Part shown: piece by piece, positions 29,149 through 38,263 of the stretch | Numbering within the stretch: position 1 is the first letter of the stretch | How the letters are laid out: the number at the start of each line of letters is the position of its first letter | DNA from: Parasalinivibrio latis | GTDB lineage: Bacteria; Pseudomonadota; Gammaproteobacteria; Enterobacterales; Vibrionaceae | Assembly: GCF_036825535.1 (NCBI RefSeq) | Contig: NZ_CP098813.1 | Location: 806,001-870,000, forward strand | Reading direction: 5' to 3' | Length of the DNA: 64,000 bases | Position numbers and translations under genes: made by a program | Notes under the pieces: generated by a model | What the model saw: only the letters and a program-made list of their open reading frames with translations | What the model was told of the DNA's origin: nothing | Databases searched by the model: none

Positions 29149-29967
29149 TTATCCTTTTACTGCACCGGACATTATTGAGCTGCCAATCTGCCGGTAAATC
29201 ACAAGCCCAAGGAGCGTAGGTGGGATAGTGCCAATAATCATTACTGCTGCAGCAACCCCCCATTGCACACCGCCGCCGCCAGCTGCAAAGAAGAAAGAAG
29301 CCCCGACGGTCATGGGGATGGCATCCCGGGTGGTCAGCATCAAGCCGAACAGGAATTCGTTCCATGCCGTGATAAAACCAAACACCAGAGTGGTCGCGAG
29401 GATGGAGCGGGAAAGCGGAATAGCAACGCGCAGCATTGTCTGAAGCGTTGATGCACCGTCAATTTTTGCCGCTTCCTCTATTTCCCTGGGAATGTCATTA
29501 ATTGCGTTCAAGGACATCATCAGTGCCAGCGGCAGGTTGACTACTGCCAGAATCAGGCCCAGTCCAAGCTTGCTGTCCAGCAGGTGCAGAGGCTGGTACA
29601 TCATGTAGATGGGGATTGCGAAGATAATCAGGGGGACTGCGCGCAGGTTGACAACTGCTGGCATCAGGTACCGGGTACCGTAGCCTGTCCGCGCCATTGC
29701 AAATGCGGCAGGAAAACAGATAACCAATGGCAAAATGGCCCCGATTGACGCAGCAATTGCGCTGTTTGTCAGGTACGCAGTAACGTCGAAGCGATCAGAC
29801 ATCGCAAAGACATTGCGGTAGTTATCCAGCGTCAACTCGTTAATCCACAATCCGGGGTTTGATGCAATTTCCGATTCTGTTTTCAGTGAGGTAATCAGCG
29901 TCACCAACACCGGGAAGTTCATTGCCAATGCCGCAACAATAAATACTGCCCATCTAATCGTATTCAT
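29149..29967 (-). CDS. Sugar ABC transporter permease (MalG-like)
   Basis: 272 residues with six hydrophobic segments. The EAA loop reads IEEAAKIDGASTLQTMLRVAIPLSRSIL, the site that contacts the ATPase. The length and N-terminal MNTIRWAVFIVAALAMNFPVLVTLITSLK fit the CUT1 family carbohydrate permease MalG. It overlaps the upstream permease gene by 4 bp, indicating translational coupling, and heads nanE. Confidence 0.9.
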   Translation of the reverse strand: MNTIRWAVFIVAALAMNFPVLVTLITSLKTESEIASNPGLWINELTLDNYRNVFAMSDRFDVTAYLTNSAIAASIGAILPLVICFPAAFAMARTGYGTRYLMPAVVNLRAVPLIIFAIPIYMMYQPLHLLDSKLGLGLILAVVNLPLALMMSLNAINDIPREIEEAAKIDGASTLQTMLRVAIPLSRSILATTLVFGFITAWNEFLFGLMLTTRDAIPMTVGASFFFAAGGGGVQWGVAAAVMIIGTIPPTLLGLVIYRQIGSSIMSGAVKG

Positions 29968-30842
29968 GCTGCCTCCTTATTTCTGCTGGATAGCCAGTTG
30001 AGCAGAAATAGAACCAGGAATGATGCCAACAGCAACAGCATTGAAGCGGCTATTGCCTTGCCGATATTGCCCTGCTTGAAAAAGGCAAGATAAACATAAA
30101 TGGAGAGGCTGGTGGTGGAACCTCCGGCCCCGCTTCCTGTAAGGACATAGACATTGTCAAAGACCCTGAACCCGTCGATAAAACGGACAAACAAGGCTGT
30201 AAACAACGCTATTTTCATAAACGGAAGTTCCACCCTGAAAAACAGCCGAAACCCTTTGGCGCCATCCAGCCGCGCAGCTTCCCGCACATCCTCCGGTATC
30301 GCTTGATAGGCAACATGGAAAAGCAGCAGGGCAAACGGTGTCCACTGCAGAATTTCGATCACCATCAGGGTGTAAATGGCGTTATTGGCATCAAGAAAAG
30401 CCGGGCTGTCACCAAACCATTCCCATAAATAGAACGGGACGGGGCCGACGAACTCATGCAAAACCAGACGATACATGAGGCCAACGAGGGCAGGTGCTGC
30501 CATCATTGGCATCATCAGTATTGCCATCAGCCAGGGGCGTCGTTTCAGGAGCGGTGAAAGAAATACCGCCAAAAACAGGCCTAACCCACACTCAACCAGT
30601 GCTGTCACTGATCCAAATTGAAATGAGAAGCTGGTTGCTTTCCAGAAGTCTTTGTCTGCAAGTACGTCTGAAAAATTGCCCAGCCCTTTAAGTTCCGGGC
30701 TGCGCAAATTTTCAAAGGTGACATGAGACAGGCTGTAGACCACATCAGCCAGCAACGGGAATCCCAAAAAGGCGAGGAGGAACAGGACCATTGGCATAAC
30801 CAACAGCCTGTTTTCCCGCAATGTCATTGCTTTATTGTTCAT
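29964..30842 (-). CDS. Sugar ABC transporter permease (MalF-like)
   Basis: 292 residues with six membrane spans. The EAA loop is VREAARLDGAKGFRLFFRVELPFMK. It is the partner of the 29149-29967 permease in a CUT1-type importer. It lies 12 bp after the binding protein gene. No nucleotide-binding subunit is in the unit, so the ATPase must come from another locus, as with MsmK-type shared ATPases. Confidence 0.9.
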   Translation of the reverse strand: MNNKAMTLRENRLLVMPMVLFLLAFLGFPLLADVVYSLSHVTFENLRSPELKGLGNFSDVLADKDFWKATSFSFQFGSVTALVECGLGLFLAVFLSPLLKRRPWLMAILMMPMMAAPALVGLMYRLVLHEFVGPVPFYLWEWFGDSPAFLDANNAIYTLMVIEILQWTPFALLLFHVAYQAIPEDVREAARLDGAKGFRLFFRVELPFMKIALFTALFVRFIDGFRVFDNVYVLTGSGAGGSTTSLSIYVYLAFFKQGNIGKAIAASMLLLLASFLVLFLLNWLSSRNKEAA

Positions 30843-30854
30843 TGATGAGTCCGA

Positions 30855-32183
30855 TTACTTCAGCAGCTCTGCCATGCCTTTTTCAGTGTTCTGCAAGGCT
30901 TCGTCCAGAGTTTGCTGGCCTGCCCAGTAACCGGTGAACTCTTTGGCCTGGAGCTCATAGATGCTGAGGGCTTTTGCCGCCGTTCCACCGTTCATCACAA
31001 ATCCGAATGCACCGGCATAGTCACCGAGCGTTACCAGATCCGGGCGATCATCGGCGATCTGTGTTGAGATAGACTTCTTGAGTGCCGGGTTACCGCCAGC
31101 CAGGGCATAGCCTTTCGCCGCGTCTGCGGTAGAAAGCCAGTTCAGGAACTTCGCTGCCCCTTCCTTGTTTTTCGCTGAAGCATTGATACCAAAGCCCAGG
31201 CCGTGGATATGGGTAAAGCGGCCAGCCGGGCCTTTAGGTGGCGCGGTGATGCCCACTTTACCGGCGATGTTCGGGTTCTTCTCCGGATCCGTCAGGTCAC
31301 CTGCTGCCGCATTCCATTGCATCATGGTAGCGACCTGGCCGGAGCCGAATGCCGCATTGGCTTCCGCATACTCATAAGAAAGGGAGTCTTTCGGAGATGC
31401 GCCCGCGTCGTAGAGGGTTTTGTATCGCTTGAGGGCAGTACGGAACCCATCGCTGTTCACGGTGATATTGCCGCTCGTGTCACGCCAGTCACCGCCGAAC
31501 GCTTTTGCCCCGGAATGCCAGACCATCATGTTGAACAACAGGTTTTTCATTTGAAGTGCGGTTCCGTAGCGCACAGGGCTCTTTTTGTTGACTGATTTGG
31601 CGAAGAACAGCGATGTTGCCGTGTAATCTTCCCAGGTCCATTCGTCCGGGTGTACCGGCGTCATTGCTTTACCAAGGTGCTTTTCGCTGATTTCAGCGTA
31701 GAGTTTTTTCCAGCCCTCATCGTTCAGGAGCTTGTCGATAAGGTCAGAACGGTAATACATGAAGTGCAGGGAAAGGTCGGTAGGTACACCGTATTGCTTG
31801 CCTTCAAACTGCATGGTTGCCAGGACAGAATCATCAAAAGCTTCATTGCTGTCGAGCTTTACTGTATCCATATACGGCGCGTATCGGCCAATCGCGTAGG
31901 TTGCGGTCAGGTTAACGTCGAATTCTGTTGTCCCGGCTGCAAGGTCAGATTGCAACTTGTCCCAGAAACCTTCACGGTTGAAGAACAGTGCTTCGACCTT
32001 GTCATTTTCAGACACATCTGACTGGGCGTTGTATTGCTTGATGACTTCCCGAAGCGCAGCTTCCTCAGGGCCACCCGGCCAGCCAAGCACTGTAACTGCT
32101 GCTGATGCTGTGGTGACTGCAGAGCTCAGCAAGAGCGCGCATGTTGATGCCAAAGTGGCACAAACTGCCTTTTTAACTGCCAT
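30855..32183 (-). CDS. Extracellular sugar-binding protein of the nanE-linked ABC importer
   Basis: 442 residues. A signal peptide covers about 1-28 (LLLSSAVTTASAA). The body follows the family 1 solute-binding fold (TVLGWPGGPEEAALREVIKQYN, GKQYGVPTDLSLHFMYYRSDL, WTWEDYTATSLFFAK, WNAAAGDLTDPEKNP). It is periplasmic and hands sugar to the two permeases downstream. Linkage to nanE suggests N-acetylmannosamine, sialic acid or a related amino sugar. It is first gene of the leftward unit and is divergent from the GntR regulator. Confidence 0.9.
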   Translation of the reverse strand: MAVKKAVCATLASTCALLLSSAVTTASAAVTVLGWPGGPEEAALREVIKQYNAQSDVSENDKVEALFFNREGFWDKLQSDLAAGTTEFDVNLTATYAIGRYAPYMDTVKLDSNEAFDDSVLATMQFEGKQYGVPTDLSLHFMYYRSDLIDKLLNDEGWKKLYAEISEKHLGKAMTPVHPDEWTWEDYTATSLFFAKSVNKKSPVRYGTALQMKNLLFNMMVWHSGAKAFGGDWRDTSGNITVNSDGFRTALKRYKTLYDAGASPKDSLSYEYAEANAAFGSGQVATMMQWNAAAGDLTDPEKNPNIAGKVGITAPPKGPAGRFTHIHGLGFGINASAKNKEGAAKFLNWLSTADAAKGYALAGGNPALKKSISTQIADDRPDLVTLGDYAGAFGFVMNGGTAAKALSIYELQAKEFTGYWAGQQTLDEALQNTEKGMAELLK

Positions 32184-32454
32184 GTTATCTACTCCTGGTT
32201 TGGTTCAGGACACAACTATGCCCTTCACATATTTGCATCCGGTCTCTCTCACAGAGAGGTTGGGTTGTACTACAATCGAGTTATTAACTAACCTGTCATT
32301 AACAAATAGTTCATTTGGTCTGCTTCTTCAATTGATGAATTGAGCAAAATGTGACTGTTTAGTGATAAATTTGTTAGTTTATCCATGTTTTTAACCTTAA
32401 ATGTCAGCATTATTGGTATGTAATGGTCTATTTGTCAGATGAATTAAAAATTTC

Positions 32455-32464
32455 GGTCTAGACC
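32455..32464. promoter_or_regulatory. GGTCTAGACC palindrome, candidate GntR/HutC operator
   Basis: The perfect 10-bp palindrome is identical to the core of the DasR/NagR dre site (TGGTCTAGACCA). It lies 25 bp before the GntR start, so binding there should autoregulate and could control the divergent importer. A half-site TGGTCTA is at about 32424-32430. Confidence 0.6.
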
Positions 32465-32488
32465 AATTTGCAGCCAAAAGGAGTCATG

Positions 32489-33193
32489 ATGGCAAAGCGC
32501 GAAAAAGTCACGTTGATGTTGAAACAGATAGTTGCCGACAGCTCTCCCGGTATGCGTTTGCCGCCGGAGCGGGAGTTGAGCGAGCGCTTTGGTGTTGCCA
32601 GGGAAACCTTGAGGCGCTGTCTGATTGAGCTCGATGAGGAAGGCGTCATTGAGCGCCGTCCGGGAGCCGGGAATTTTGTGGCGATGAGACGGGAGAAGAA
32701 AGAAATTGCGCTTCGCTCATTTTCGGAAGAAATGCGTGCGAGAGGGTTGGAGCCTTCGAGCGCGTTACTGTCTGCCGACCGGATTGCAGCCGGGCCAAAA
32801 ATTGGCCAGTATCTTCGGGTTTCCCCGGCAAGCTATGTCTACAAGATTGTACGGGTCAGGCATGCGAACCAGGTGCCCATGGCGCTGGAAACGGTGTACC
32901 TGCCGGCGGAGAGACTTCCCGGCTTTGACCCGGAAGAGCTGTCGGAAAAATCGCTCTATAACATTCTTGAAGAACGGTACCAGTTCGTACTCAGCCAGGC
33001 ACAACAGCAGATAGAGGCCACGGTGCTCGAACAGGCAGAAGCTGAGTTACTTGGTGTAGCACCGTTCAGTGCGGCATTGCTGGTAGAGCGCCGGATGTCT
33101 ACAGCTCAGGAATTACCGATTGAGTTTTGCAAGACCCTGTACCGGGCCGACCGATACAAGTTTGAAGTGGATATTCGCCGTGCATTGATTTAA
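32489..33193 (+). CDS. GntR family regulator, HutC subfamily (UTRA domain)
   Basis: 234 residues from MAKREKVTLMLKQIV, with AAAGGAG five bases upstream; another ATG is directly adjacent. The N-terminal winged helix (about 15-75) contains MRLPPERELSERFGVARETLRRCLIELDEEGVIERRPGAGNFVA. The C-terminal UTRA ligand domain covers about 85-230 and ends with KTLYRADRYKFEVDIRR. HutC-type regulators often bind phosphorylated amino sugars such as GlcNAc-6-P. That is the product of the divergent nanE operon, so feedback induction is likely. Confidence 0.88.
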   Translation: MAKREKVTLMLKQIVADSSPGMRLPPERELSERFGVARETLRRCLIELDEEGVIERRPGAGNFVAMRREKKEIALRSFSEEMRARGLEPSSALLSADRIAAGPKIGQYLRVSPASYVYKIVRVRHANQVPMALETVYLPAERLPGFDPEELSEKSLYNILEERYQFVLSQAQQQIEATVLEQAEAELLGVAPFSAALLVERRMSTAQELPIEFCKTLYRADRYKFEVDIRRALI

Positions 33194-33199
33194 ACCAGA

Positions 33200-33511
33200 T
33201 CAGATATAAGTGTGTTCCACAACCTCGTAGTGGAAAACAAAGGGATCCGGGTCGAGTTCAAACACTTCATCTTCAGGGTAGAGACGGGCGATACTGATGT
33301 CCTCCCCGGCGAACGCTTTTATACACTCCAGGTTATCCCAGAATGTAATCAAGGTTACCTCAGAACTGTCCTGCCAGTCCCGAACCATGATTTGTGCGCC
33401 TAGAAAGCCATCGGTCATGGCGGTTTCGCGAATTCCGGTCTGGTAAAGGTAACGGATGAATCCGTCTTTTTGATGCTTTGGGCAGCGGGTTTTCCATTCC
33501 CTTGCGTACAT
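33200..33511 (-). CDS. Antibiotic biosynthesis monooxygenase-like (ABM fold) small protein
   Basis: 103 residues from MYAREWKTRCPKHQK, with AAGGA seven bases upstream; an in-frame start 18 codons earlier lacks a site. The sequence FIRYLYQTGIRETAMTDGFLGAQIMVRDWQDSSEVTLITFWDNLECIKAFAGEDISIARLYPEDE fits the dimeric alpha-beta ABM/dabb barrel. The last motif (Trp-x-x-Leu-x-x-Ile, then the acidic Tyr) is typical. Such proteins are often small quinol monooxygenases or redox-linked proteins without a known substrate. It converges on the GntR gene with a 6-bp gap. No operon partner is visible. Confidence 0.7.
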   Translation of the reverse strand: MYAREWKTRCPKHQKDGFIRYLYQTGIRETAMTDGFLGAQIMVRDWQDSSEVTLITFWDNLECIKAFAGEDISIARLYPEDEVFELDPDPFVFHYEVVEHTYI

Positions 33512-33929
33512 CCTGGTTCCTTCTAATACCCGATTTGGGGCAGAACACTTTTGATCTTCATGCACAATCTATCACACGATTAACGTTGTACTTTTCGCAA
33601 ATATGTGACATTTGTGCAAATAAATAGTGTCGTGTCTCGATTAGGGGTTGACGATAGAGAATGAGTGCCTTTTCGTCGGCAGTGGGACACAAAAGCCAAC
33701 ACAGCGTTGCGAGTGTTGCCATCCAGCCAGGTTTTCCAACATGTGGTCTAAAATTGGTCTGAAATGGCAATTGGGTGCCTTGGACAGTAAGAAGCCAGTG
33801 GCGTTAATTTTTGTCTTTGAGAGGTGAAAAGTTAACCGAATTTAAAATCTCTGTTACATATATATCCAACTGCCGGAAGAAGCTTGCAAAGACTTGGGCA
33901 AACTGAAGCGATGTGGTTGGGAGAAAGAT
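33512..33929 (+). promoter_or_regulatory. Region upstream of glcD with a tandem TGGTCT repeat
   Basis: No gene is supported here. TGGTCTAAAAT (33744-33754) is followed at once by TGGTCTGAAAT (33755-33765), a direct repeat with 10 of 11 bases identical and a period of 11 bp. This lies about 165 bp upstream of glcD and could bind a regulator. No GlcC-type regulator gene is in the neighbourhood. Confidence 0.4.
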
Positions 33930-35339
33930 ATGGACAGGTTTGAGCTGGCTGAAAAGCTGCGTCAGATAGCGGGTACAGATAACGTCATCGCCGATACGGA
34001 AACCATGCGCCCCTATGAATGTGACGGCTTGTCGATGTACTGTGAAATGCCCATGCTCGTGGTTTTACCTTCTACTACACGTCAGGTGCAGGACATCATG
34101 CGCCTTTGTCACCAGCATGATATCCCTGTCGTGGCCCGGGGGGCAGGAACTGGGCTGTGTGCCGGGGCGATGCCCCACCCGGAAGGAGTGCTCCTCTCAC
34201 TGGCCAAATTTACTCAAATCCGGGAGATTTGTGCCCATACCCGCAGCGCCAGGGTTCAACCTGGAGTGCGTAACCTTGCGATATCTGAAGCCGTGAAGCC
34301 TTATGGCTTGTATTACGGGCCGGATCCATCCTCACAAATTGCTTGTACCATTGGTGGAAATGTCGCGGAAAATTCCGGCGGCGTCCATTGCCTGAAATAT
34401 GGACTGACTGTCCATAACATACTGTCTGTTGAAATGGTGATGGTGGACGGGGAGTTGGTGACCATTGGCAGTGACGGGCTGGATTGTGGCGGGATGGATC
34501 TTCTTGCCCTTATCACCGGCTCTGAAGGGCTGTTGGGGGTCGTGACGGAAGTACAAGTAAAACTCCTGCCTCTGCCAGAAGTCGCCCAGGTTGTGATGGC
34601 TGGTTTTTCAAATGTTCAGGATGCGGGAAATGCAGTGGCCGGAGTGATTTCACGAGGAATCATCCCCGCAGGGCTTGAAATGATGGATGGACATGCCATC
34701 CGGGCAGCTGAGGACTTTGCCCAGGCCGGGTACCCGAAAGATGCGGAGGCGCTGCTCCTTTGTGAGGTGGATGGTACGAGTGAGGAAGTCAGCGAGCATA
34801 TTGCCCTGGTGGAACAGGTATTCCGGGAATTTAATGCCATTTCAGTCAGGACATCCGGTACAGAAGAGGAACGGGCACTGCTTTGGAAAGGGCGCAAGTC
34901 GGCCTTTCCTGCTGTCGGGCGAATCTCTCCAGACTATTACTGTATGGACGGTACGATTCCCCGGGGCCAGTTGGCGCATGTATTGACGGAGATGCAAAGG
35001 CTTTCCGAACATTACGGCCTTCGTGTTGCCAATGTGTTCCATGCCGGAGATGGAAACCTCCATCCGTTAATCCTGTTCGATGCCAATGTTGATGGCGAGT
35101 TTGAGAAAACCGAGGAGTTTGGCGGCAAGATCCTCGAACTCTGTGTGTCCGTAGGTGGCTGTATTACCGGAGAACACGGGGTGGGAGTGGAAAAAATCCG
35201 TCAAATGGAAGTCCAGTTCAGTGAGCCGGAACTCCGGCAATTTCACGCGGTTAAGGACGCATTCGATCCTGACGGTACTCTAAACCCCGGTAAAGGCATC
35301 CCGGTTCTCAAACGTTGCCAGGAGTATCGCCATGGCTGA
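33930..35339 (+). CDS. glcD: Glycolate oxidase subunit GlcD (FAD-linked)
   Basis: 469 residues from MDRFELAEKLRQIAG, with GGGAG six bases upstream. It is a FAD-binding-4 (VAO/PCMH) dehydrogenase. LPSTTRQVQDIMRLCHQHDIPVVARGAGTGLCAGAMP and GPDPSSQIACTIGGNVAENSGGVHCLKYG are the FAD-binding stretches. GDGNLHPLILFD and CVSVGGCITGEHGVGVEK are the C-terminal catalytic motifs. With GlcE and GlcF it oxidises glycolate (and often D-lactate) to glyoxylate, passing electrons to quinone. The stop overlaps the glcE start by 8 bp, indicating coupling. Confidence 0.95.
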   Translation: MDRFELAEKLRQIAGTDNVIADTETMRPYECDGLSMYCEMPMLVVLPSTTRQVQDIMRLCHQHDIPVVARGAGTGLCAGAMPHPEGVLLSLAKFTQIREICAHTRSARVQPGVRNLAISEAVKPYGLYYGPDPSSQIACTIGGNVAENSGGVHCLKYGLTVHNILSVEMVMVDGELVTIGSDGLDCGGMDLLALITGSEGLLGVVTEVQVKLLPLPEVAQVVMAGFSNVQDAGNAVAGVISRGIIPAGLEMMDGHAIRAAEDFAQAGYPKDAEALLLCEVDGTSEEVSEHIALVEQVFREFNAISVRTSGTEEERALLWKGRKSAFPAVGRISPDYYCMDGTIPRGQLAHVLTEMQRLSEHYGLRVANVFHAGDGNLHPLILFDANVDGEFEKTEEFGGKILELCVSVGGCITGEHGVGVEKIRQMEVQFSEPELRQFHAVKDAFDPDGTLNPGKGIPVLKRCQEYRHG

Positions 35340-36396
35340 TTTGACGTCCTCCCTGATAGATCAGGTTCGCCATACTGCAGAAGAAAACCAGCCAGTGGTC
35401 ATTCGAGCGGGTGGCAGTAAAGATTTTATGGGAAGAGCAACAGGTGAAGTTCTTCCCGTAATAGATATCTCCGGTCACAGCGGTATCGTCAGCTACCAGC
35501 CCGTTGAGTTGGTGATAACAGTGCGTGCGGGAACATCACTCTCTGTGCTTGAGGCTGCCCTTTCAGAACAAGGACAGGTTTTGGCATTCGAACCGCCGAG
35601 GTTCAGTGAGGCTTCTACTATCGGAGGGACGCTTGCATGCAACCAATCCGGACCGGCGAGGCCGTGGGCTGGTTCCGTTCGTGACCATGTTTTGGGTGTG
35701 TCGATGATTAACGGTAACGGAGAGCACCTTCGGTTTGGTGGACAGGTAATGAAAAATGTCGCCGGATTTGATGTGTCACGTTTGCAGGCAGGAGCCTTGG
35801 GAACACTCGGGATTATGACTGAAATCAGCCTTAAGGTCCTGCCGAAACCGGCGTGCACACTCACTGTCAGCTGGGAGCTGCCTGCTGGTGATGCGCTGAC
35901 TATGATGAACAGCCTGGCTGGTCAGCCTAAGCCGGTCAGTGCTGCTTGCTGGTACCAGGGAACGTTGTATGTCCGGCTTTCCGGAGCGGGGACGGCGGTA
36001 GAGGCGACGGCTGCTCAGTGGCGAAAGCTGGGTGGAAGAATCTGTGAGGCTGAGGCATTTTGGCAAAGCCTGCGGGACTGCACCCTAAAAGAAATGACCG
36101 GCGAACCAATATGGCGACTTTCCGTTAACTCTGAAAAGCCCCTGCCAACTGACACAGAATCCATTATTGACTGGGGCGGTGCACAACGCTGGCTTTCAGG
36201 AAAATACGACGCCGAGACCCTCCAGGCGTCTGCACATACAGCTAATGGACAGGCAACAAAATTTAAAGGTGGAGGCCGGCAAGATGACGTATTCCACCCT
36301 GTCCCTTTGCCGTTGCAGCATATCCACAAAAGGATAAAAGCGGCATTTGACCCTAAGGGGATTTTTAATCCCGGCCGATCGTACAGCTGGTTATGA
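35332..36396 (+). CDS. glcE: Glycolate oxidase subunit GlcE
   Basis: 354 residues of the GlcE family, a second FAD-binding-4 subunit. Motifs are VVIRAGGSKDFMGRATGEVLPVIDISGHSGIVSYQPVELVITVRAGTSL, PRFSEASTIGGTLACNQSGPARPWAGSVRDHVLG and VMKNVAGFDVSRLQAGALGTLGIMTEISLKVLP. It ends near HKRIKAAFDPKGIFNPGR, as usual. It overlaps glcD by 8 bp and is followed by glcF 25 bp later. Confidence 0.93.
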   Translation: MADLTSSLIDQVRHTAEENQPVVIRAGGSKDFMGRATGEVLPVIDISGHSGIVSYQPVELVITVRAGTSLSVLEAALSEQGQVLAFEPPRFSEASTIGGTLACNQSGPARPWAGSVRDHVLGVSMINGNGEHLRFGGQVMKNVAGFDVSRLQAGALGTLGIMTEISLKVLPKPACTLTVSWELPAGDALTMMNSLAGQPKPVSAACWYQGTLYVRLSGAGTAVEATAAQWRKLGGRICEAEAFWQSLRDCTLKEMTGEPIWRLSVNSEKPLPTDTESIIDWGGAQRWLSGKYDAETLQASAHTANGQATKFKGGGRQDDVFHPVPLPLQHIHKRIKAAFDPKGIFNPGRSYSWL

Positions 36397-36421
36397 TGAA
36401 ACCTGTTCAGGAGACACATGG

Positions 36422-37630
36422 ATGAAAACCCAGCTTGATGTTGCCCACCACACTCCGGAAGGCCGGGAGGCAGAAGCCATCCTCCGCAGTTGTGTACATT
36501 GTGGATTTTGTACGGCGACCTGTCCCACCTACCAGGAGCTTCACGATGAGCGTGATGGTCCACGGGGAAGGATTTACCTGATTAAACAGTTGCTGGAAGG
36601 TGGAGAGGTCACCGAGAACACTCGGGTCCATCTGGACCGGTGCCTGCAGTGCCGAAGCTGTGAAACAACCTGCCCATCCGGAGTGGAGTACGGCAGGCTG
36701 CTGGATTATGGACGGGCAGTGCTGGAGAAGCAGCTTCCCCGTACGCGCGAGGATCAATTTAAACGCTGGGCGATTCGGAAAATCCTGCCTTACGCCAGTC
36801 TTTTCGGTAGCTTACTCAAAGCTGGCCAGCTTTTCCGGCCGTTGCTGCCAGAAGTGATAAAGCGCAAAGTACCGGAGAAACAAAACATTTCATCGCCGTG
36901 GCCATCAAACAGCCATAGGCGAAAGATGGTTGTGCTGACTGGGTGCGCCCAACCCTCTGCGACGCCACAAACCAATCTCTCTGCTGCGCGGGTGCTGGAC
37001 AAACTTGGGATTTCGCTGGTGGAGGTACCTAAAGCCGGATGTTGTGGTGCGGTAAGCTATCACCTGAGCGCCAGGGAAGAAGGCCTGGACTTTGCTCGCC
37101 GTAATATTGATGCCTGGTGGCCAGCGGTTGAAGCCGGTGCCGAGGCGATTGTCATGACGGCGTCCGGATGTGGTTCCATGGTGAAAGAGTATGGACACCT
37201 TCTAAAGCATGACAGGGATTATTCAAACAAGGCAGAAAAAATCAGCGACATAACCTGTGATCTCAGTGAAATTCTGCTGGACGAGGATTTGTCGCGACTT
37301 GCCCTTCCAGTTGCCGAGGGGCGGGTGGCAGTCCACTGTCCATGCTCACTGCAACATGGGCAAAAACTGCCTGCAAGCGTTGAAGCTGTGCTGGAAAAAG
37401 CAGGAATACCTCTCGCGAAGACGACCGATTCCCATTTTTGCTGCGGCTCGGCGGGCACTTATTCGCTGCTGCAACCGGCAATGAGTAAACAGCTTCTTTC
37501 CAACAAGATTCGAGCCCTGACCATGGAGGACCCGGACGTAATCGCTACCGCAAACATAGGTTGCCAACTCCATTTGGCCAGCGGTACTGAAACGCCAGTC
37601 AGGCACTGGATCGAACTTTTAGACAAATAA
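36422..37630 (+). CDS. glcF: Glycolate oxidase iron-sulfur subunit GlcF
   Basis: 402 residues from MKTQLDVAHHTPEG, with AGGAG eight bases upstream; E. coli GlcF is 407. Two 4Fe-4S motifs are CVHCGFCTATCPTY and CLQCRSCETTCPSG. The two cysteine-rich CCG repeats are KAGCCGAVSYHL and FCCGSAGTYSLLQP. It moves electrons from the flavin subunits to the membrane quinone pool. glcDEF is complete, but glcG, glcB, the permease and the regulator GlcC of E. coli are absent from the window. A weak ACGTCTT/AAGACGT hairpin at 37665-37685 follows. Confidence 0.95.
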   Translation: MKTQLDVAHHTPEGREAEAILRSCVHCGFCTATCPTYQELHDERDGPRGRIYLIKQLLEGGEVTENTRVHLDRCLQCRSCETTCPSGVEYGRLLDYGRAVLEKQLPRTREDQFKRWAIRKILPYASLFGSLLKAGQLFRPLLPEVIKRKVPEKQNISSPWPSNSHRRKMVVLTGCAQPSATPQTNLSAARVLDKLGISLVEVPKAGCCGAVSYHLSAREEGLDFARRNIDAWWPAVEAGAEAIVMTASGCGSMVKEYGHLLKHDRDYSNKAEKISDITCDLSEILLDEDLSRLALPVAEGRVAVHCPCSLQHGQKLPASVEAVLEKAGIPLAKTTDSHFCCGSAGTYSLLQPAMSKQLLSNKIRALTMEDPDVIATANIGCQLHLASGTETPVRHWIELLDK

Positions 37631-37736
37631 ATTCCCCCAATTTGTCCGTTTTGTCATTTCCTGCACGTCTTTATGTTGAAGACGTTATTTGGGCCAATTG
37701 ACCATGCTTAAGTAAATTGCACACAAGGAGATGACA

Positions 37737-38123
37737 ATGAGTGATGCCCCAAATGCCATGCAAACCCATGGTGCTCCCAGCTGGATACAACATAACAGTG
37801 AAAATCCCGCCGAAGCACGGCGCTTTTACCAGCAAGTGCTGGGCTGGAATGTCGAAGATGTTCCAATGAAAGCCGGAGGGACTTATTCGGTGATAAAAGT
37901 GGGGGAGATGCCGGTAGGCGGTTTTAATCCGGTACCAGAATCTGAACCAAGCTGGCTGAATTACATTACGGTTGAAGATGTTGATGCCTGTGTAGATCGT
38001 GCCGAAAGTCTGGCAGCCAAAGTGCTGAAGCCTTGCGATGATTACCCGGGAGTTGGGCGTATTGCAGTCATCCAGGATCCTTTAGGCGCAGTAATTGCTC
38101 TGATCACTTACGAACAGTCTTAG
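37737..38123 (+). CDS. VOC family protein (single-domain)
   Basis: 128 residues from MSDAPNAMQTHGAPSW, with AAGGAG six bases upstream; an ATG two codons earlier abuts that site. It has two VOC modules: PSWIQHNSENPAEARRFYQQVLGW and YITVEDVDACVDRAESLAAKVLKP, ending GRIAVIQDPLGAVIALITYE. The first metal position is not His-x-x, but the final Glu-like position is replaced by IALITYE, so metal binding is uncertain. Such glyoxalase-like proteins often accompany ECF41/42 and YCII genes, two of which follow at 38400 and 38752. Substrate unknown. Confidence 0.8.
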   Translation: MSDAPNAMQTHGAPSWIQHNSENPAEARRFYQQVLGWNVEDVPMKAGGTYSVIKVGEMPVGGFNPVPESEPSWLNYITVEDVDACVDRAESLAAKVLKPCDDYPGVGRIAVIQDPLGAVIALITYEQS

Positions 38124-38263
38124 TATTTTTCCTTTAATCCGCCATTTGCCCAGGCGTAAAAAGCCCGGGCTCTTTTGCGTTCTGGTTTTTCCTAGAAAAC
38201 AAACTGGATAAAGAATAGGACGCTAACCGGGTGATCATCCCGCTATAGTGAAATATCAGGGAG

